Positions 25,621 through 36,045 of a stretch of DNA of 64,000 nucleotides are shown piece by piece (position 1 is the stretch's first letter; every line of letters starts with the position of its first letter). The translations under genes were made by a program, and so were the position numbers. The DNA comes from JAJTHC01 sp044348005 (lineage in GTDB: Bacteria > Cyanobacteriota > Vampirovibrionia > Vampirovibrionales > JAJTHC01), in contig JBIKTR010000006.1 in assembly GCA_044348005.1 (NCBI GenBank), forward strand, positions 1 to 64,000. The letters run 5' to 3'. The notes beneath the pieces were generated by a model. The model did no database searches, was not told where the DNA came from, and saw only the letters and a list, made by a program, of their open reading frames with translations.

Positions 25621-28600
25621 TTGCACATCCAACACATCGAAATAGACAATTTTAAATCCTTTCACGGTAAAACCGTCATCCCCTTTCGTCGTGGGTTTAC
25701 CACCGTGTCTGGTCCAAATGGTTCAGGCAAATCTAACATTGTGGATGGCATTCTATTTTGCTTGGGCTTGTCTTCTTCTCGCACCATGCGTGCTGAAAAA
25801 CTCACAGATCTCATCAACAATAGCTCTCGTCGTCGTGAAGCGTCTGTGACGATTACCTTTAACAAAGGGGGGCAAGAACTCCCTGACTCCGTACTAGAAG
25901 GAAGCTTTAGTGAAGATGAAACCCAAAAAGAAAAAACACTGGCTTTGCTTGCTTACTTAGAATCCAGTGATTTATTAACGGTGGCTCGGCGGATTAAAGC
26001 GTCCGCTTCAAACTACACTTCAACCTATTACCTAAACGGCAAACCCACTACCTTAGGCGAAATTCACGATGTCTTAGCGCTCTATAATGTTTCCCCTGGG
26101 TGTTATAACGTAATGATGCAAGGCGATGTGGCGGCCATTGTGAATATGTCGGCGGTGGAGCGTCGTAAAATTGTGGATGAACTGGCAGGCGTGGCCGATT
26201 ATGACCGTAAAATCGAACAAGCTTTAAAAGAAATCGCCACCACGGCAGACAACATTGAACGTCATGAAATTTTACTGGGGGAAATTAAAGGGCGTTTGGC
26301 GGAACTTGAAGGGGAAAAAGACAAGGCCTTGGCGTATCAAGCCTTGCGTCAACAGGTACAAGCCTTTGAAACGCAGTTAGAAGTCGTAAAGCTCAAAAGC
26401 CTTATGACGCAACTGGCGTCGCATCAAGACGCCTTAGCACACGCGAAAACCGCACGGGAAGAGGCTCAAGTTCGCTTGAAAACCTTGAATGCTCAAATCA
26501 AAGAAGTCACCACTGAACTCAAGCGTCTGGCCGAAGAAATTCGTCAGCAGGGGGAAGCTCAATATGAAGCTTTGCATGATCAGATGGAAGAAATTTATAG
26601 CCAGCAAGCCCGTAAAGAAGAAATGTGCCGCGGATTAGGTCAACGGATTGAAGAGGCCACGGCGTTGATGGCAAAACTTGAACGTGAAAAAGAACACATT
26701 CAAGGCTGGTTAAGTGACACAGCCACTGAAATTGATGTGTATAATGTTCAAGAAAAAGAACTAACGGCTTTATTCAACACACAAAAAAAACGGCTTGATA
26801 CCGCCAATGCACAAATCGAACGTCTTTCTAGTGAAGATGCTGAACTGGTGGAAGCGCGTCAACACTTGCGTCGCCAAGCAGAAGCGCTAGAAGATGAAGT
26901 GGCAAGCCTGCACCGAGAGCAACTGGGTGTGGATTCTGAAATTGCCCGCCTGCGTGATGATTTGGCTCGACAAGAGCAGGGCATGTTGTCGTTCACCACC
27001 CGCAAACAATCGGTAGAAAAGCGTCAAGCCCATATTGTGGACGAGTTTCAAGTCTTGACAGAAGAAAAAGAGCGCTTGCAAACGTGGGTAAACCAAGCCA
27101 TGGGTGACAAAGCCACCTTGGTGGCGAGCTTGAACAAGGTGAATCAAGCCTTGTTTCAGCGTCGTGAACGCTTAGCTACCCTTGAAGCGCAACGCAACGC
27201 CTATGAAGAAGTGAACCATAGCCGCAGTGTTAAAAGTATTTTAGAAGCCGACTTACGAGGCGTGCATGGCACACTCGCCATGCTCGCTTCGGTGGAATCC
27301 ACGTATGAAACGGCCCTAGAAATTGCCCTAGGTGGACGCATGCAAAACCTTATTGTAGACGATGAGAACGTGGCCAAGCAAGGGATACAGGTTTTACAGC
27401 AAACACGTGCAGGACGAGCCACCTTTTTACCCCTGACGCGCATTAAGCCAAGCTTGGCGAATACGAATCGCTCACCGCAGGGGGCGGGTATTCTTGATTT
27501 TGCGATTAACTTGATCGATTATGACGCGCGTTACGACGCCGTTTTTCGCTTTGCTTTAGGTGACACGCTGGTGGTGCGAGACATTGAGGCCGCGAAACCC
27601 TTGATGAACCGTTTCCGTATGGTGACCTTAGACGGTGCGTTGCTTGAAAAAACTGGCGCCATGACTGGTGGCAGCCAATTTCAGGGGCGAAGTGCTAAAA
27701 GCGGATTTGGGGGCGGAAACAAAGATTCACAAAGCGATGTGGATATTTCTAACCTGCGACATGACGTTCAGCGTCTTTCCGAAGAAAAACAAAAAGGGGA
27801 AGCCCACCTCCAAAAACTGGAAAGCGCCTTGCATGAAAAACAAACAAGCCTTTCTGTCATTATTCCCAAACATAGCCGTTTTGAAGCTGAACTCGATTCG
27901 TTAAAAAGCCAACTAAATGCCATGACTGAAGAACAACACGCCTTACTGGAACAGGTGGGGACTTCAAAAAAGCATTCGCCCTTAAAAGAACGCTTGCTTG
28001 AAGCCGAACTCAGCGTGGTTAGCCTAGCAGAACGACGAAATGTGCTAACAATCAAGCAAGCCGAACTCAACGTCCAATTGCTTGCTTTGGATGCTCAACT
28101 CAGCCATGAAGAATTGCAAGCGTTAAAAGAAGAGATGAGCGACGCCCAATTTCAAAAAGAAGCCTATGACGCCCAATTAAGAGATGTTCAAGGCCAATTA
28201 ATGACCAAAACAAGAGAAGTCGAAATTCGCCGTGGCAGTATTGACGAGAAAACGGAGGCCCAATTACAACACGCTCAGCAACAAAAGGCGTGGCAAGCAG
28301 AAATTCATACCCATGAAGCGGATATTCTTAGCCTAAAAGCCCAATACAAGGGGCTTGAAGCAGAAGTCGATGCCTTAGGGGCAGGGGTAAAAGAACTCAA
28401 AGTCATTCAAGAAACGACTCAAAAACAACTTATTGCCTTTGAAAAAGAAAAAGTGAGTGTCGAACGCGCTTTACAAGAAGCGGAAGAAGGCATTATTCAG
28501 CGCCAAGCCCATGTGCGTGAACAGGCGCCACAAGTGGAAGCGTTAAAAGAACAGCTCGGGAAACTTTACCCCGATTTAGACGCCCAACTTAAAGAAGACG

Positions 28601-29439
28601 GCCTAAACGGGCAAGATGAAGTCACCCAAAAAATTGCGAAACTTCAACGCAAAATGGCGGACATGGAACCTGTGAACATGAAAGCCATTGACGAATTCGC
28701 TACCGTGACGCGTCGTCAAGAAGAGCTTAACGAAAAAGTACAAACCCTCGCCAGTGAACGCCAAGTGCTACACAGCCGTATTGAAAGCTATGAAGCCATG
28801 AAACGCCAGTATTTTATGAAAGCCTTTGACAGCGTTAATCAACAATTTCAAAGTATTTATGCCGAACTTTCTGATGGCTACGGTCAACTGGTGCTGACTT
28901 CCCCTGAAGACCCCTTTCAAGGGGGGTTGACCATTGAAGCCAGCCCTCGTGGCAAAAAAACGCAACGCATTGAAGCCATGAGTGGGGGCGAAAAATCGTT
29001 GACGAGTCTGGCCTTTGTCTTTGCCTTACAACGCACCATGCCCGCCCCTTTTTATGCGTTAGATGAAGTGGATCAAAACTTAGACGGCATCAATGTTGAA
29101 AAGTTGTCGAACATGATTTTGCGTGAATCAAAACACGCGCAATTTGTGGTGGTTTCCTTGCGTAAACCCATGATCGAAAATTCGGATCGCACAGTGGGCG
29201 TCACCCAACGTAAGAACGGTATTTCAAAAGTCACGGGGGTTCAGTTGCGCGCGGTGTTGCAAGCCCTTGAAGGAGAAAGTGCTTCAAACCACATTCAGAC
29301 AGAAGGATCCACAGAGGCGTTGCTTGTGCATGAAGAACTGGACGCGCCGATTAAAGAAATGCAGGCGTCCCATGAAGAGGGACGATTAACGTCTGCCAAA
29401 CGGGCTGGGCGGTCTCGGCCTGCTAAAGTCTTAAACTAA
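25621..29439 (+). CDS. smc: chromosome segregation ATPase SMC
   Basis: 1272 residues from a TTG with AAGGA upstream. The N-terminal ATPase head has Walker A GPNGSGKSNIVDG. Long coiled coils flank a central hinge at about residues 535-690 (SILEADLRGVHGTLAMLASVE ... ALGGRMQNLIVDD). The C-terminal head has the ABC signature AMSGGEKSLTSLAFVFALQ (about 1119) and Walker B PAPFYALDEVDQNLDG. It forms the condensin-like complex with ScpA (next gene) and ScpB (not in the window). The Gly/Lys/Ser stretch after the hinge and a 70-residue acidic/basic C-terminal tail are lineage-specific. Confidence 0.97.
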   Translation: MHIQHIEIDNFKSFHGKTVIPFRRGFTTVSGPNGSGKSNIVDGILFCLGLSSSRTMRAEKLTDLINNSSRRREASVTITFNKGGQELPDSVLEGSFSEDETQKEKTLALLAYLESSDLLTVARRIKASASNYTSTYYLNGKPTTLGEIHDVLALYNVSPGCYNVMMQGDVAAIVNMSAVERRKIVDELAGVADYDRKIEQALKEIATTADNIERHEILLGEIKGRLAELEGEKDKALAYQALRQQVQAFETQLEVVKLKSLMTQLASHQDALAHAKTAREEAQVRLKTLNAQIKEVTTELKRLAEEIRQQGEAQYEALHDQMEEIYSQQARKEEMCRGLGQRIEEATALMAKLEREKEHIQGWLSDTATEIDVYNVQEKELTALFNTQKKRLDTANAQIERLSSEDAELVEARQHLRRQAEALEDEVASLHREQLGVDSEIARLRDDLARQEQGMLSFTTRKQSVEKRQAHIVDEFQVLTEEKERLQTWVNQAMGDKATLVASLNKVNQALFQRRERLATLEAQRNAYEEVNHSRSVKSILEADLRGVHGTLAMLASVESTYETALEIALGGRMQNLIVDDENVAKQGIQVLQQTRAGRATFLPLTRIKPSLANTNRSPQGAGILDFAINLIDYDARYDAVFRFALGDTLVVRDIEAAKPLMNRFRMVTLDGALLEKTGAMTGGSQFQGRSAKSGFGGGNKDSQSDVDISNLRHDVQRLSEEKQKGEAHLQKLESALHEKQTSLSVIIPKHSRFEAELDSLKSQLNAMTEEQHALLEQVGTSKKHSPLKERLLEAELSVVSLAERRNVLTIKQAELNVQLLALDAQLSHEELQALKEEMSDAQFQKEAYDAQLRDVQGQLMTKTREVEIRRGSIDEKTEAQLQHAQQQKAWQAEIHTHEADILSLKAQYKGLEAEVDALGAGVKELKVIQETTQKQLIAFEKEKVSVERALQEAEEGIIQRQAHVREQAPQVEALKEQLGKLYPDLDAQLKEDGLNGQDEVTQKIAKLQRKMADMEPVNMKAIDEFATVTRRQEELNEKVQTLASERQVLHSRIESYEAMKRQYFMKAFDSVNQQFQSIYAELSDGYGQLVLTSPEDPFQGGLTIEASPRGKKTQRIEAMSGGEKSLTSLAFVFALQRTMPAPFYALDEVDQNLDGINVEKLSNMILRESKHAQFVVVSLRKPMIENSDRTVGVTQRKNGISKVTGVQLRAVLQALEGESASNHIQTEGSTEALLVHEELDAPIKEMQASHEEGRLTSAKRAGRSRPAKVLN

Positions 29440-29451
29440 GGAGCCGTTTGC

Positions 29452-30411
29452 ATGACCCCAAGCCCAATGCCTGTGCTAAATGATGCCTTGCCTCAAGCGT
29501 CTGAAGGGATTGAAATTCTGTTGGATCTGGCGAAAAAAGGAAGCATCGATCCTTGGAATGTGGACATTGCCAAAGTAACGGATGAATACCTCGCCTATGT
29601 GGAACGCCTGAGTGAAGAAGCCGTGATAAAACAACAAGCGCTCCATGCCAGTGCTGAATCTCCCTTGGCCCTGAATGCGGGGGTGATTGACGCAAAAGAA
29701 CAAGCCTTTATGCGACTAACAGGCAAAACACTTTTATACTTAGCCGTATTGCTTCGCATGAAAAGTGACTTGCTTGCAGGCTTTGATCCCTTTGAACAAG
29801 ATTACTTAGAAGATGCCGATTTACTGGACTTACAAGAATACGACCAAGACGGCAACCCCATTGATGTAGCCCATTTAAATACCGATATTGCCCAGCGCTT
29901 GCATTTGGCCGTTAAAGCGCGATACGGGAGTTTAAATGACGTTTTAGAGCGTCGAACAAGTGCCAAGCAAAAACGCATTCGTCAAGTGACTTTGAATGAT
30001 TTGATTGGTGAATTAAAAAAGTACGAAGCCCTTGAAAAAGAACGCACGGCGCGCCATAAAATAGAACGGGTGGACCGTCGGCGCGGGGGCATGCGTGATT
30101 TTGCGGATCTTTCTACCGAAGACATTACGGCGTTGGCTCACGATGAATTTCAAGAAGAAACCGTGCATTGGGTGCATGAAGTCCTAGGCCTTTATTTGGA
30201 CAAGCAAGACAAGGAGGCTCAACTGAGTTTGAGTAGTTTGTCTGATTTAGCGGAAACGGATGTGGTGTCGTGCTTTTTGTCTCTGTTATTTTTAGAAGCA
30301 CGGTATGAAGTGGTGATGGAACAGCCCGACTTTTATAGTGATGAAATTTATGTACGCTGGTACACCCTTCAGGACGAAGTCTTGCTCGACAAGCAACTGG
30401 CCGAAACATAA
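29452..30411 (+). CDS. scpA: segregation and condensation protein A
   Basis: 319 residues starting 12 bp after smc. The kleisin N-terminus FEGPLDLLL-type region appears as ASEGIEILLDLAKKGSIDPWNVDIAKVTDEYLAYVE. The middle is charged and linker-like, and the C-terminal winged helix includes VVSCFLSLLFLEARYEVVMEQPDFYSDEIYV. ScpA bridges the two SMC heads and binds ScpB. The smc-scpA pair forms one operon here. Confidence 0.93.
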   Translation: MTPSPMPVLNDALPQASEGIEILLDLAKKGSIDPWNVDIAKVTDEYLAYVERLSEEAVIKQQALHASAESPLALNAGVIDAKEQAFMRLTGKTLLYLAVLLRMKSDLLAGFDPFEQDYLEDADLLDLQEYDQDGNPIDVAHLNTDIAQRLHLAVKARYGSLNDVLERRTSAKQKRIRQVTLNDLIGELKKYEALEKERTARHKIERVDRRRGGMRDFADLSTEDITALAHDEFQEETVHWVHEVLGLYLDKQDKEAQLSLSSLSDLAETDVVSCFLSLLFLEARYEVVMEQPDFYSDEIYVRWYTLQDEVLLDKQLAET

Positions 30412-30443
30412 CACTTATCGTATTTTAAAGAGTTTACACGGTA

Positions 30444-31607
30444 TTATAAACGAGCTTGGGCAAATTGATGTAAGGCATACAAAATACGAGACACCGCTTG
30501 ACCGTCTCCATAAGGGTTTTGAGGCACGGTGGCGTGCAAAGTCGTGCCTGCCAAAATGGCCGATGCCGCTTCAATCAACGCCTGTTTATTGGGTCCAATT
30601 AACTGCACCGTGCCTGCTTCTACGGCTTCAGGCCGTTCCGTTTCATTTCGCAACACCAAAATCGGAATGCCTAAGGACGGCGCTTCTTCTTGAACACCCC
30701 CAGAATCGGTTAAAATCAAGGTGGCCTGTTGCATTAACAAGCAAAACGGTTCATAGTCCTGTGGTTCTAATAATTGAATCCGAGGATGCCCCCCCAAAAC
30801 AGCTTCCACACGAGGCTTCACATTCGGATTGGGATGCACCGGCAAGGCCAAGACCACGTCTTCAAAACGATTCACAATTTCAAGCAAGGCGTCTAAAATA
30901 GCATTCAACGGTTCGCCAAAGTTTTCTCGGCGATGCACGGTGGCCAGCACCAAACGTTGCCCAGCTTTTAGTGTGACGGGTGAAGTCACTTGCTTGGCTT
31001 TGGCCGAAGCCAAGGTGTCAAACAAGGCATCAATCACCGTATTGCCGGTGACATAAATGCCTGAAGCCTTTGCCCCTAAGCGCAGAAGGTTGGCTTCAGA
31101 CGTTGCCGTGGGCGCAAAAAACAGATCCGCCACGGCATCCGTCAACACACGGTTGATTTCTTCAGGAAACGGAAAATCTTTATTGTAGGTTCTAAGTCCT
31201 GCTTCCACATGCCCCACAGGAATACGCGCATAATAGCAGGCCAAACTGGTGGCAAACGTCGTGGTGGTATCCCCATGCACCAAAACCACATCGGGCTGAT
31301 GTTCCTGTAAGACGTCTTTCATGGCCAGTAACACCTTGCTGGTAATGTGAAAGAGATCTTGATTGGGGGCCATAATGTTGAGATCCACATCAGGCTGAAT
31401 GTCAAAGAGACGCAAGACTTGATCTAACATATGACGATGCTGAGCCGTCACGCACACCACGGATTCTATCCATTCACACGCACGGAGGCCTTTGACCATG
31501 GGGGCCATTTTAATCGCTTCTGGGCGAGTGCCAAACACACTCATCACCTTCAAGCGACGGGGGAGGGGGGAAAGGGTTTCTTCCGCTAAACAAGGGGAAA
31601 AAGGCAT
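30444..31607 (-). CDS. wecB: UDP-N-acetylglucosamine 2-epimerase (non-hydrolysing)
   Basis: 387 residues. The GT-B-fold epimerase motifs are VMSVFGTRPEAIKMAPMV, VCVTAQHRHMLDQVL, VLVHGDTTTTFATSLACYYARIPVGHVEAGLRT, FPEEINRVLTD and LTDSGGVQEEAPSLGIPILVLRNETERPEAVEAGT. It converts UDP-GlcNAc to UDP-ManNAc for cell-surface polysaccharide. The ATG has AAGGAT eight bases upstream. No other polysaccharide genes are adjacent. Confidence 0.95.
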   Translation of the reverse strand: MPFSPCLAEETLSPLPRRLKVMSVFGTRPEAIKMAPMVKGLRACEWIESVVCVTAQHRHMLDQVLRLFDIQPDVDLNIMAPNQDLFHITSKVLLAMKDVLQEHQPDVVLVHGDTTTTFATSLACYYARIPVGHVEAGLRTYNKDFPFPEEINRVLTDAVADLFFAPTATSEANLLRLGAKASGIYVTGNTVIDALFDTLASAKAKQVTSPVTLKAGQRLVLATVHRRENFGEPLNAILDALLEIVNRFEDVVLALPVHPNPNVKPRVEAVLGGHPRIQLLEPQDYEPFCLLMQQATLILTDSGGVQEEAPSLGIPILVLRNETERPEAVEAGTVQLIGPNKQALIEAASAILAGTTLHATVPQNPYGDGQAVSRILYALHQFAQARL

Positions 31608-31711
31608 CGGGCAAATCCTTTTACAGCAGTTTACAAGATTCTAAGCAATTCTAAGCATAAGTGTAACTAAAACAGAGTCCCCTGCCAAGCCTTCTCCAAG
31701 CGCTTTATCGT

Positions 31712-32455
31712 CTATGAAGCCTTCAACAAGAGCGGTTCGTTGGCAGGAAGCGACGGCAAAGGCTTTTCAAACAACGTAAACACCCCATACAAGCGATGCG
31801 GTTCAAACAAGCGATTCGTCCATCGCGTTTCCACCGGCTTGAGTAAATGCCCTTCCACCATCTGAAACATAAAGGGCTTGTCATTTCTAAGGGGGAAAAG
31901 CGACATCACATTTAAGCTCGTCAATACGTTTGCGTGCCACGGTTTCACCCCGCCATCCGCATCGTAAATCAAGCGTTGGTGTTGAACATCCAACGCCCAA
32001 ACGCCAAAATGCCGTTTACTCATGACGCTTTTATAGCAACGCACCGCTTGCCCGCAACGCAAAGGCCCAGTTGACTCACCCGAAGAGATCTCATACGGCG
32101 AATCCAAGGGGCTCAACAATTGTAAGGGCTTGCCTTTAAAGGCGTTGACGCTGTAAGCGAACGCCTCTTCAATGCCACGAGGCGTTTTGCGTTTCTTACC
32201 CTGCCACGCGCGCTTCGTTTCAAACGCGACGTCATCATGCCACACCACAAAATGCAGACGCTCTAGGTTTGTCATGGCATCCATGGCGTGAAGCGAGGCA
32301 TCGGCGGTGAACTTGATTGGCAAGAGCAGGAGCAGGTAGACCAGCCCCACGGTGAGGCATCCCCATTTAAAGAAAAAGGCGTAAAACGCTTTCATGCGAA
32401 AGGCTTGCATCCCCTGAGTGCTAAAGAGTGCTTTGAAGTCTTGTAGAAGCGTCAT
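31712..32455 (-). CDS. single-pass membrane hypothetical protein
   Basis: 247 residues from the ATG at 32455; the longer frame runs into the tRNA-Ser gene and is rejected. One membrane helix at about 30-50 (KWGCLTVGLVYLLLLLPIKF), with the rest predicted extracytoplasmic. Two cysteines occur in LRCGQAVRCYKS. No family recognised. Located between wecB and tRNA-Ser. Confidence 0.7.
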   Translation of the reverse strand: MTLLQDFKALFSTQGMQAFRMKAFYAFFFKWGCLTVGLVYLLLLLPIKFTADASLHAMDAMTNLERLHFVVWHDDVAFETKRAWQGKKRKTPRGIEEAFAYSVNAFKGKPLQLLSPLDSPYEISSGESTGPLRCGQAVRCYKSVMSKRHFGVWALDVQHQRLIYDADGGVKPWHANVLTSLNVMSLFPLRNDKPFMFQMVEGHLLKPVETRWTNRLFEPHRLYGVFTLFEKPLPSLPANEPLLLKAS

Positions 32456-32487
32456 GGTGGCGTCCCAATCAAAAAGCCATAAAATGG

Positions 32488-32577
32488 CGGAGAGGAAGGG
32501 ATTCGAACCCTCGGTGGAGCTTATGACCCCACAACTTCTTAGCAGGAAGCCGCTTTCGACCACTCAGCCACCTCTCC
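32488..32577 (-). tRNA. tRNA-Ser (GCT)
   Basis: Minus-strand cloverleaf with acceptor GGAGAGG/CCTCTCC, a long class II variable arm, anticodon loop CTGCTAA (anticodon GCT), T-loop GGTTCGAATCC and discriminator G. The three bases after it (32485-32487) encode CCA. Confidence 0.95.
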
Positions 32578-32637
32578 ATTTAAGAGTATCTCGAAAAAGC
32601 ACAAAAAAAGCAAGGGCTTCTTTTACACGCCAAGCAG

Positions 32638-32666
32638 TTGACAGGGGGTTTTGTTCACGCTACTGT
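32638..32666 (+). promoter_or_regulatory. promoter of tRNA-Ile
   Basis: Consensus TTGACA, 17-bp spacer, TACTGT, about 30 bases before the tRNA. Confidence 0.75.
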
Positions 32667-32701
32667 ATCAAAAGTGGTTGGGGAACATTCCCCGCAGGTG
32701 A

Positions 32702-32761
<60 letters not shown>

Positions 32762-32775
<14 letters not shown>

Positions 32776-34285
32776 TTTTTAGACCCACCAGCGTTGACAC
32801 CCCTATGTAAGGGTGAGGTCCCGTGTTCGAGTCACGGCAGGCCCAGTTTTTTAGACAATCACCATTTTCGGCTATCCAATCAAAGGGTCTATTGTACTCA
32901 TAGTACAGGTTTCCGTCTTTCAACGAAATGTTCGAAAGTAGCAGATTTAAAAGCTTTCTTTGCTCATGTGATTGTTGTCTATCGTACAAAAACGACGCAT
33001 TTTTAATAACTTCAAGCAAACGCACCCCTGATTCAAGATACACATAATTCGCTTTGCCATGTTCCGCCAACTTGCGTTCGGTGTCTGCCAATTCTTTTTT
33101 GAATTGAGCGTTCTTTGTTTCCCAAAGCGTATGGCTGATATGACCGTCTAATTTGTCCGTGTACATCATATCCAAACGACGATACAACGCCGTTTGATGA
33201 CTTTGTAAGGCTTTGATACGCTCGTCATGGAACTTAATTTCATCCACATGACTTTCTTTCAAGGCTTTGATGACTAAATCGATCACATCCTTATTCGCAC
33301 GGATGCGACGAACGGCATGGCTGAATTGCTCGATTAAAACTTCTTCCCTTAGGTATTTTTCAGGGCAATAGCCTTTGCCTCCTGAACAATGGTAGTAAAT
33401 GTATTTTTCACGCTGGATTTGAGCCGAAACGGTGCATCCACAATGACCGCAAGAGATAAGCCCTGCAAAGGCAAAATCGTGCTTGGCTTGAAGCTTAAAT
33501 GTCCTACGGCTTAGGGTGCGTTGCACCTTCTCAAAAAGTTCAAGAGACACAAGGGCTTCATGCTTGCCTTCATAAAAAACGCCCTTCACCATAAAATCAC
33601 CCGTATAAAACAGGTTTTTCAAGATTTTTTCCATGGATCCACGTTGGGCTTTTGGCATATTGCTTTTGTAGATAAACCCTTCTTCATAGAGCTTTTCTGA
33701 AACACTTTTCAAAGTATGTTGACCCGTGGCATAGAGTTCAAAGGCTCGACGCACAAAGGAGGCTTGGTCTTGATCGACTTCCACCATGCGAGTATTGCGG
33801 TTATTCTTGAAAGCATAGGGAGCCTTGCTTGGAAAATGCCCTTGCTTGGCTTTTTCCGTGATGCCTTTTTTGACTTCTTCAGAAAGGTTGTCGCTATAAT
33901 TTTTCGCCAAAAGCACTTTAATGCCGTGCATGAACTTGGCATGAGAACGAGAGTCTTTGCTTAGGATTTCATTTTCTTTCACCAAGTGGATTTCAAGATC
34001 TAAATCATCAATGGTGACGTAATCTTTAAAGTTACGGTACAAGCGATCCGTTTTTTCAACCAAAATGGTTTTGACAGTGCTTGATTTTTTAAGAAACGTC
34101 ACCATGTCATTAAAGGCGTGGCGTCCTGAAACTTTAGCACTTTCCGCTTCCACGAATTGCTTGGTGATTTCAAACCCGTTGCGTTTGGCATACTCTTCCA
34201 AAAGCCTAATTTGAGCAGGGATTGAGTAGCCTTCTTTTTCTTGTTCTTTGGTCGAGACTCGAGCGTATAAGACGGCTGGTTTCAT
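32762..34285 (-). CDS. large serine recombinase (element integrase)
   Basis: 507 residues. The resolvase catalytic domain starts VLYARVSTKEQ with the nucleophile Ser11 and the conserved EKTDRLYRNF. The recombinase domain spans roughly 150-260 (GHFPSKAPYAF), the zinc ribbon about 277-315 (ISCGHCGCT ... YYHCSGGKGYCPEK), and a coiled coil about 360-420. It would catalyse integration and excision of this element. AAAGGA precedes the ATG. The last ~30 residues (ACRDSNTGPHPYIGVSTLVG...) are antisense to the partial and intact tRNA-Ile sequences, and the stop codon lies in the intact tRNA, so the C-terminus depends on the attachment junction. Confidence 0.93.
32773..32845 (+). repeat. left 73-bp repeat (attL side, partial tRNA-Ile copy)
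   Basis: Starts with CCATTTTTAGACCCACCAGCG directly at the tRNA end. It then carries the anticodon-stem-like ACCCCTATGTAAGGGT and 35 bases identical to the tRNA 3' end (GGGTGAGGTCCCGTG to GGCCCA). Confidence 0.9.
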
Positions 34286-34369
34286 GCGTTTTTCCTTTCA
34301 TGTGTACTTATGATATTATATCCCAATATGCCTATTTTTTAAATCACATGAAAGTTGAAGGACAACGCC

Positions 34370-36034
34370 ATGCCTGAATTGCAATGGAACGGCAAAGATG
34401 CCATACTCAATCATCACCACAGCGTGCCGATTAGAACCCTAGAGCTGGACGAGCAAAATAGCCACCCTAAAGGCATTGAACACACCCTAGACGACAACCT
34501 GGTTATTACAGGCGACAACCTAGACGCCATGAAAGCCCTATTGCCCAAGTACGCAGGCAAGGTGGATGTCATTTACATTGACCCCCCTTACAACACAGGC
34601 AACGAAGGTTGGGTGTATAACGACAACGTAAACAGCCCGATGATTAAAGACTGGCTAGGCAAAGCCGTTGGCAACGACGACCTACAACGCCACGACAAAT
34701 GGTTGTGCATGATGTACCCAAGACTGCAACTAATGAAGCAACTACTTAAAATGGGTGGGGTAATTTTTGTTAGCATTGACGACAATGAAGTACACCACTT
34801 ACGATCCGTTATGGATGAGATATTTGGTGAACACAATTATGTTGGTACTATTACTTGGGAAAGTAAAACACAACCACATAATACTGGTGACTCGGCTGAA
34901 AATCTACAAACAAAATGCGAGTATATTTTGTGTTATACAAATGGTGTAAAACAAACCTTCAATAGAGAGTCTCTAAAAGAAAAAGAATACCCTGAAGAAG
35001 ATGAAAAAGGTGTATTTCGTCTTGAAAAAATGAATCCAAAATCTAATTTGGGAACATATTATCGTCCAACAATGGTTTTTGATAATGGATCACCATTACC
35101 CCAAAACATGCGTTGGCAAATTTCAGAGGAAACCTTTTTAAGCTATCAAAAAAGGAATGATGTAACTTATAAAAATAATGGTTCTTATCTTAAAATTAGA
35201 CCCGAGGATGAGCATGCGTTTAAATACGCACCCTTTTGGAGCCACTTATTTGATAAAGAGGCGTATGGAACTGCTAAAAGTGGACTGTCTGAATTAAAAG
35301 GGTTGTTTCCTGAAGGGCTTCCCGTCCCTTTTGAAACCGTTAAACCCACAAAGCTTCTTTCAAAATTATTGTTTCATATTAAGAATAAAAATGCTCTTAT
35401 TCTTGATCCTTTTGCAGGAAGTGCAAGCACCTTTCATGCCATGCTTCAAGCCAATCAAAATGATAATGGCAATCGCAAAATTATTATGATTGAACAAATG
35501 GAATATAGCCAGTGTTTAACTCAAGAACGAACTAAACGTGTTATTGACGGTGTGGAAACAGCGAAAGATGCCCAAGTTCAAGCAGGCTTAGGCGGTAGCT
35601 TTACCGCCGTAACGCTGGGGCAAGCCATGCACTTGCAGGAACTCGCCACCTTGCCTGAATCTGAACTCCCCCCTCGGGATGCGTTGGCGTCTTGGGTGTT
35701 TTACAACACCACGTTGCAAGCCTTGCCGAAGGTGGTGGCTCCCAATGCGACGCATTGCATCGGGGAAACGGACACACACACGGTTCATTTATTGTACGAA
35801 GCGAACTTGGCATTTTTACGCAGTTCCGCAGGAGCCTTCACCCTAGGCTTGGCAGAACGCATTGCAGAACAAGCCAACGGCAACGGCAAAGAAGCGATCG
35901 TGTATGCCCCTATGTCTTTTGTGGATGTCAAAACCATTCGCCAAAACAAGTGGAAAATACGCTATTGCAATTTACCCTATGAATTGTTGCAAGTCGAAGC
36001 GGTGAAGCCCCCTTCTACCGAAGCTATTATGTAA
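34370..36034 (+). CDS. mod: type III restriction-modification DNA methyltransferase (Mod)
   Basis: 554 residues from the ATG at 34370 (GAAGGA upstream). It is a beta-class adenine-N6 methyltransferase: the catalytic motif DPPY (residues 71-74, VIYIDPPYNTGNEGW) precedes the SAM motif DPFAGSASTFHAM (about 346). The region between them is the target-recognition domain. Base composition changes inside the gene: both ends are GC-richer with chromosome-like codons, while about 34750-35580 is AT-rich, suggesting domain exchange. It forms an operon with res 11 bp downstream. Divergent from the recombinase. Confidence 0.92.
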   Translation: MPELQWNGKDAILNHHHSVPIRTLELDEQNSHPKGIEHTLDDNLVITGDNLDAMKALLPKYAGKVDVIYIDPPYNTGNEGWVYNDNVNSPMIKDWLGKAVGNDDLQRHDKWLCMMYPRLQLMKQLLKMGGVIFVSIDDNEVHHLRSVMDEIFGEHNYVGTITWESKTQPHNTGDSAENLQTKCEYILCYTNGVKQTFNRESLKEKEYPEEDEKGVFRLEKMNPKSNLGTYYRPTMVFDNGSPLPQNMRWQISEETFLSYQKRNDVTYKNNGSYLKIRPEDEHAFKYAPFWSHLFDKEAYGTAKSGLSELKGLFPEGLPVPFETVKPTKLLSKLLFHIKNKNALILDPFAGSASTFHAMLQANQNDNGNRKIIMIEQMEYSQCLTQERTKRVIDGVETAKDAQVQAGLGGSFTAVTLGQAMHLQELATLPESELPPRDALASWVFYNTTLQALPKVVAPNATHCIGETDTHTVHLLYEANLAFLRSSAGAFTLGLAERIAEQANGNGKEAIVYAPMSFVDVKTIRQNKWKIRYCNLPYELLQVEAVKPPSTEAIM

Positions 36035-36045
36035 GGGTTTCACAA

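Noticed and set aside
31712..32563. Longer version of the membrane protein starting inside tRNA-Ser
   Set aside because: The first 36 codons are antisense readthrough of the tRNA; the ATG at 32455 is the sensible start.
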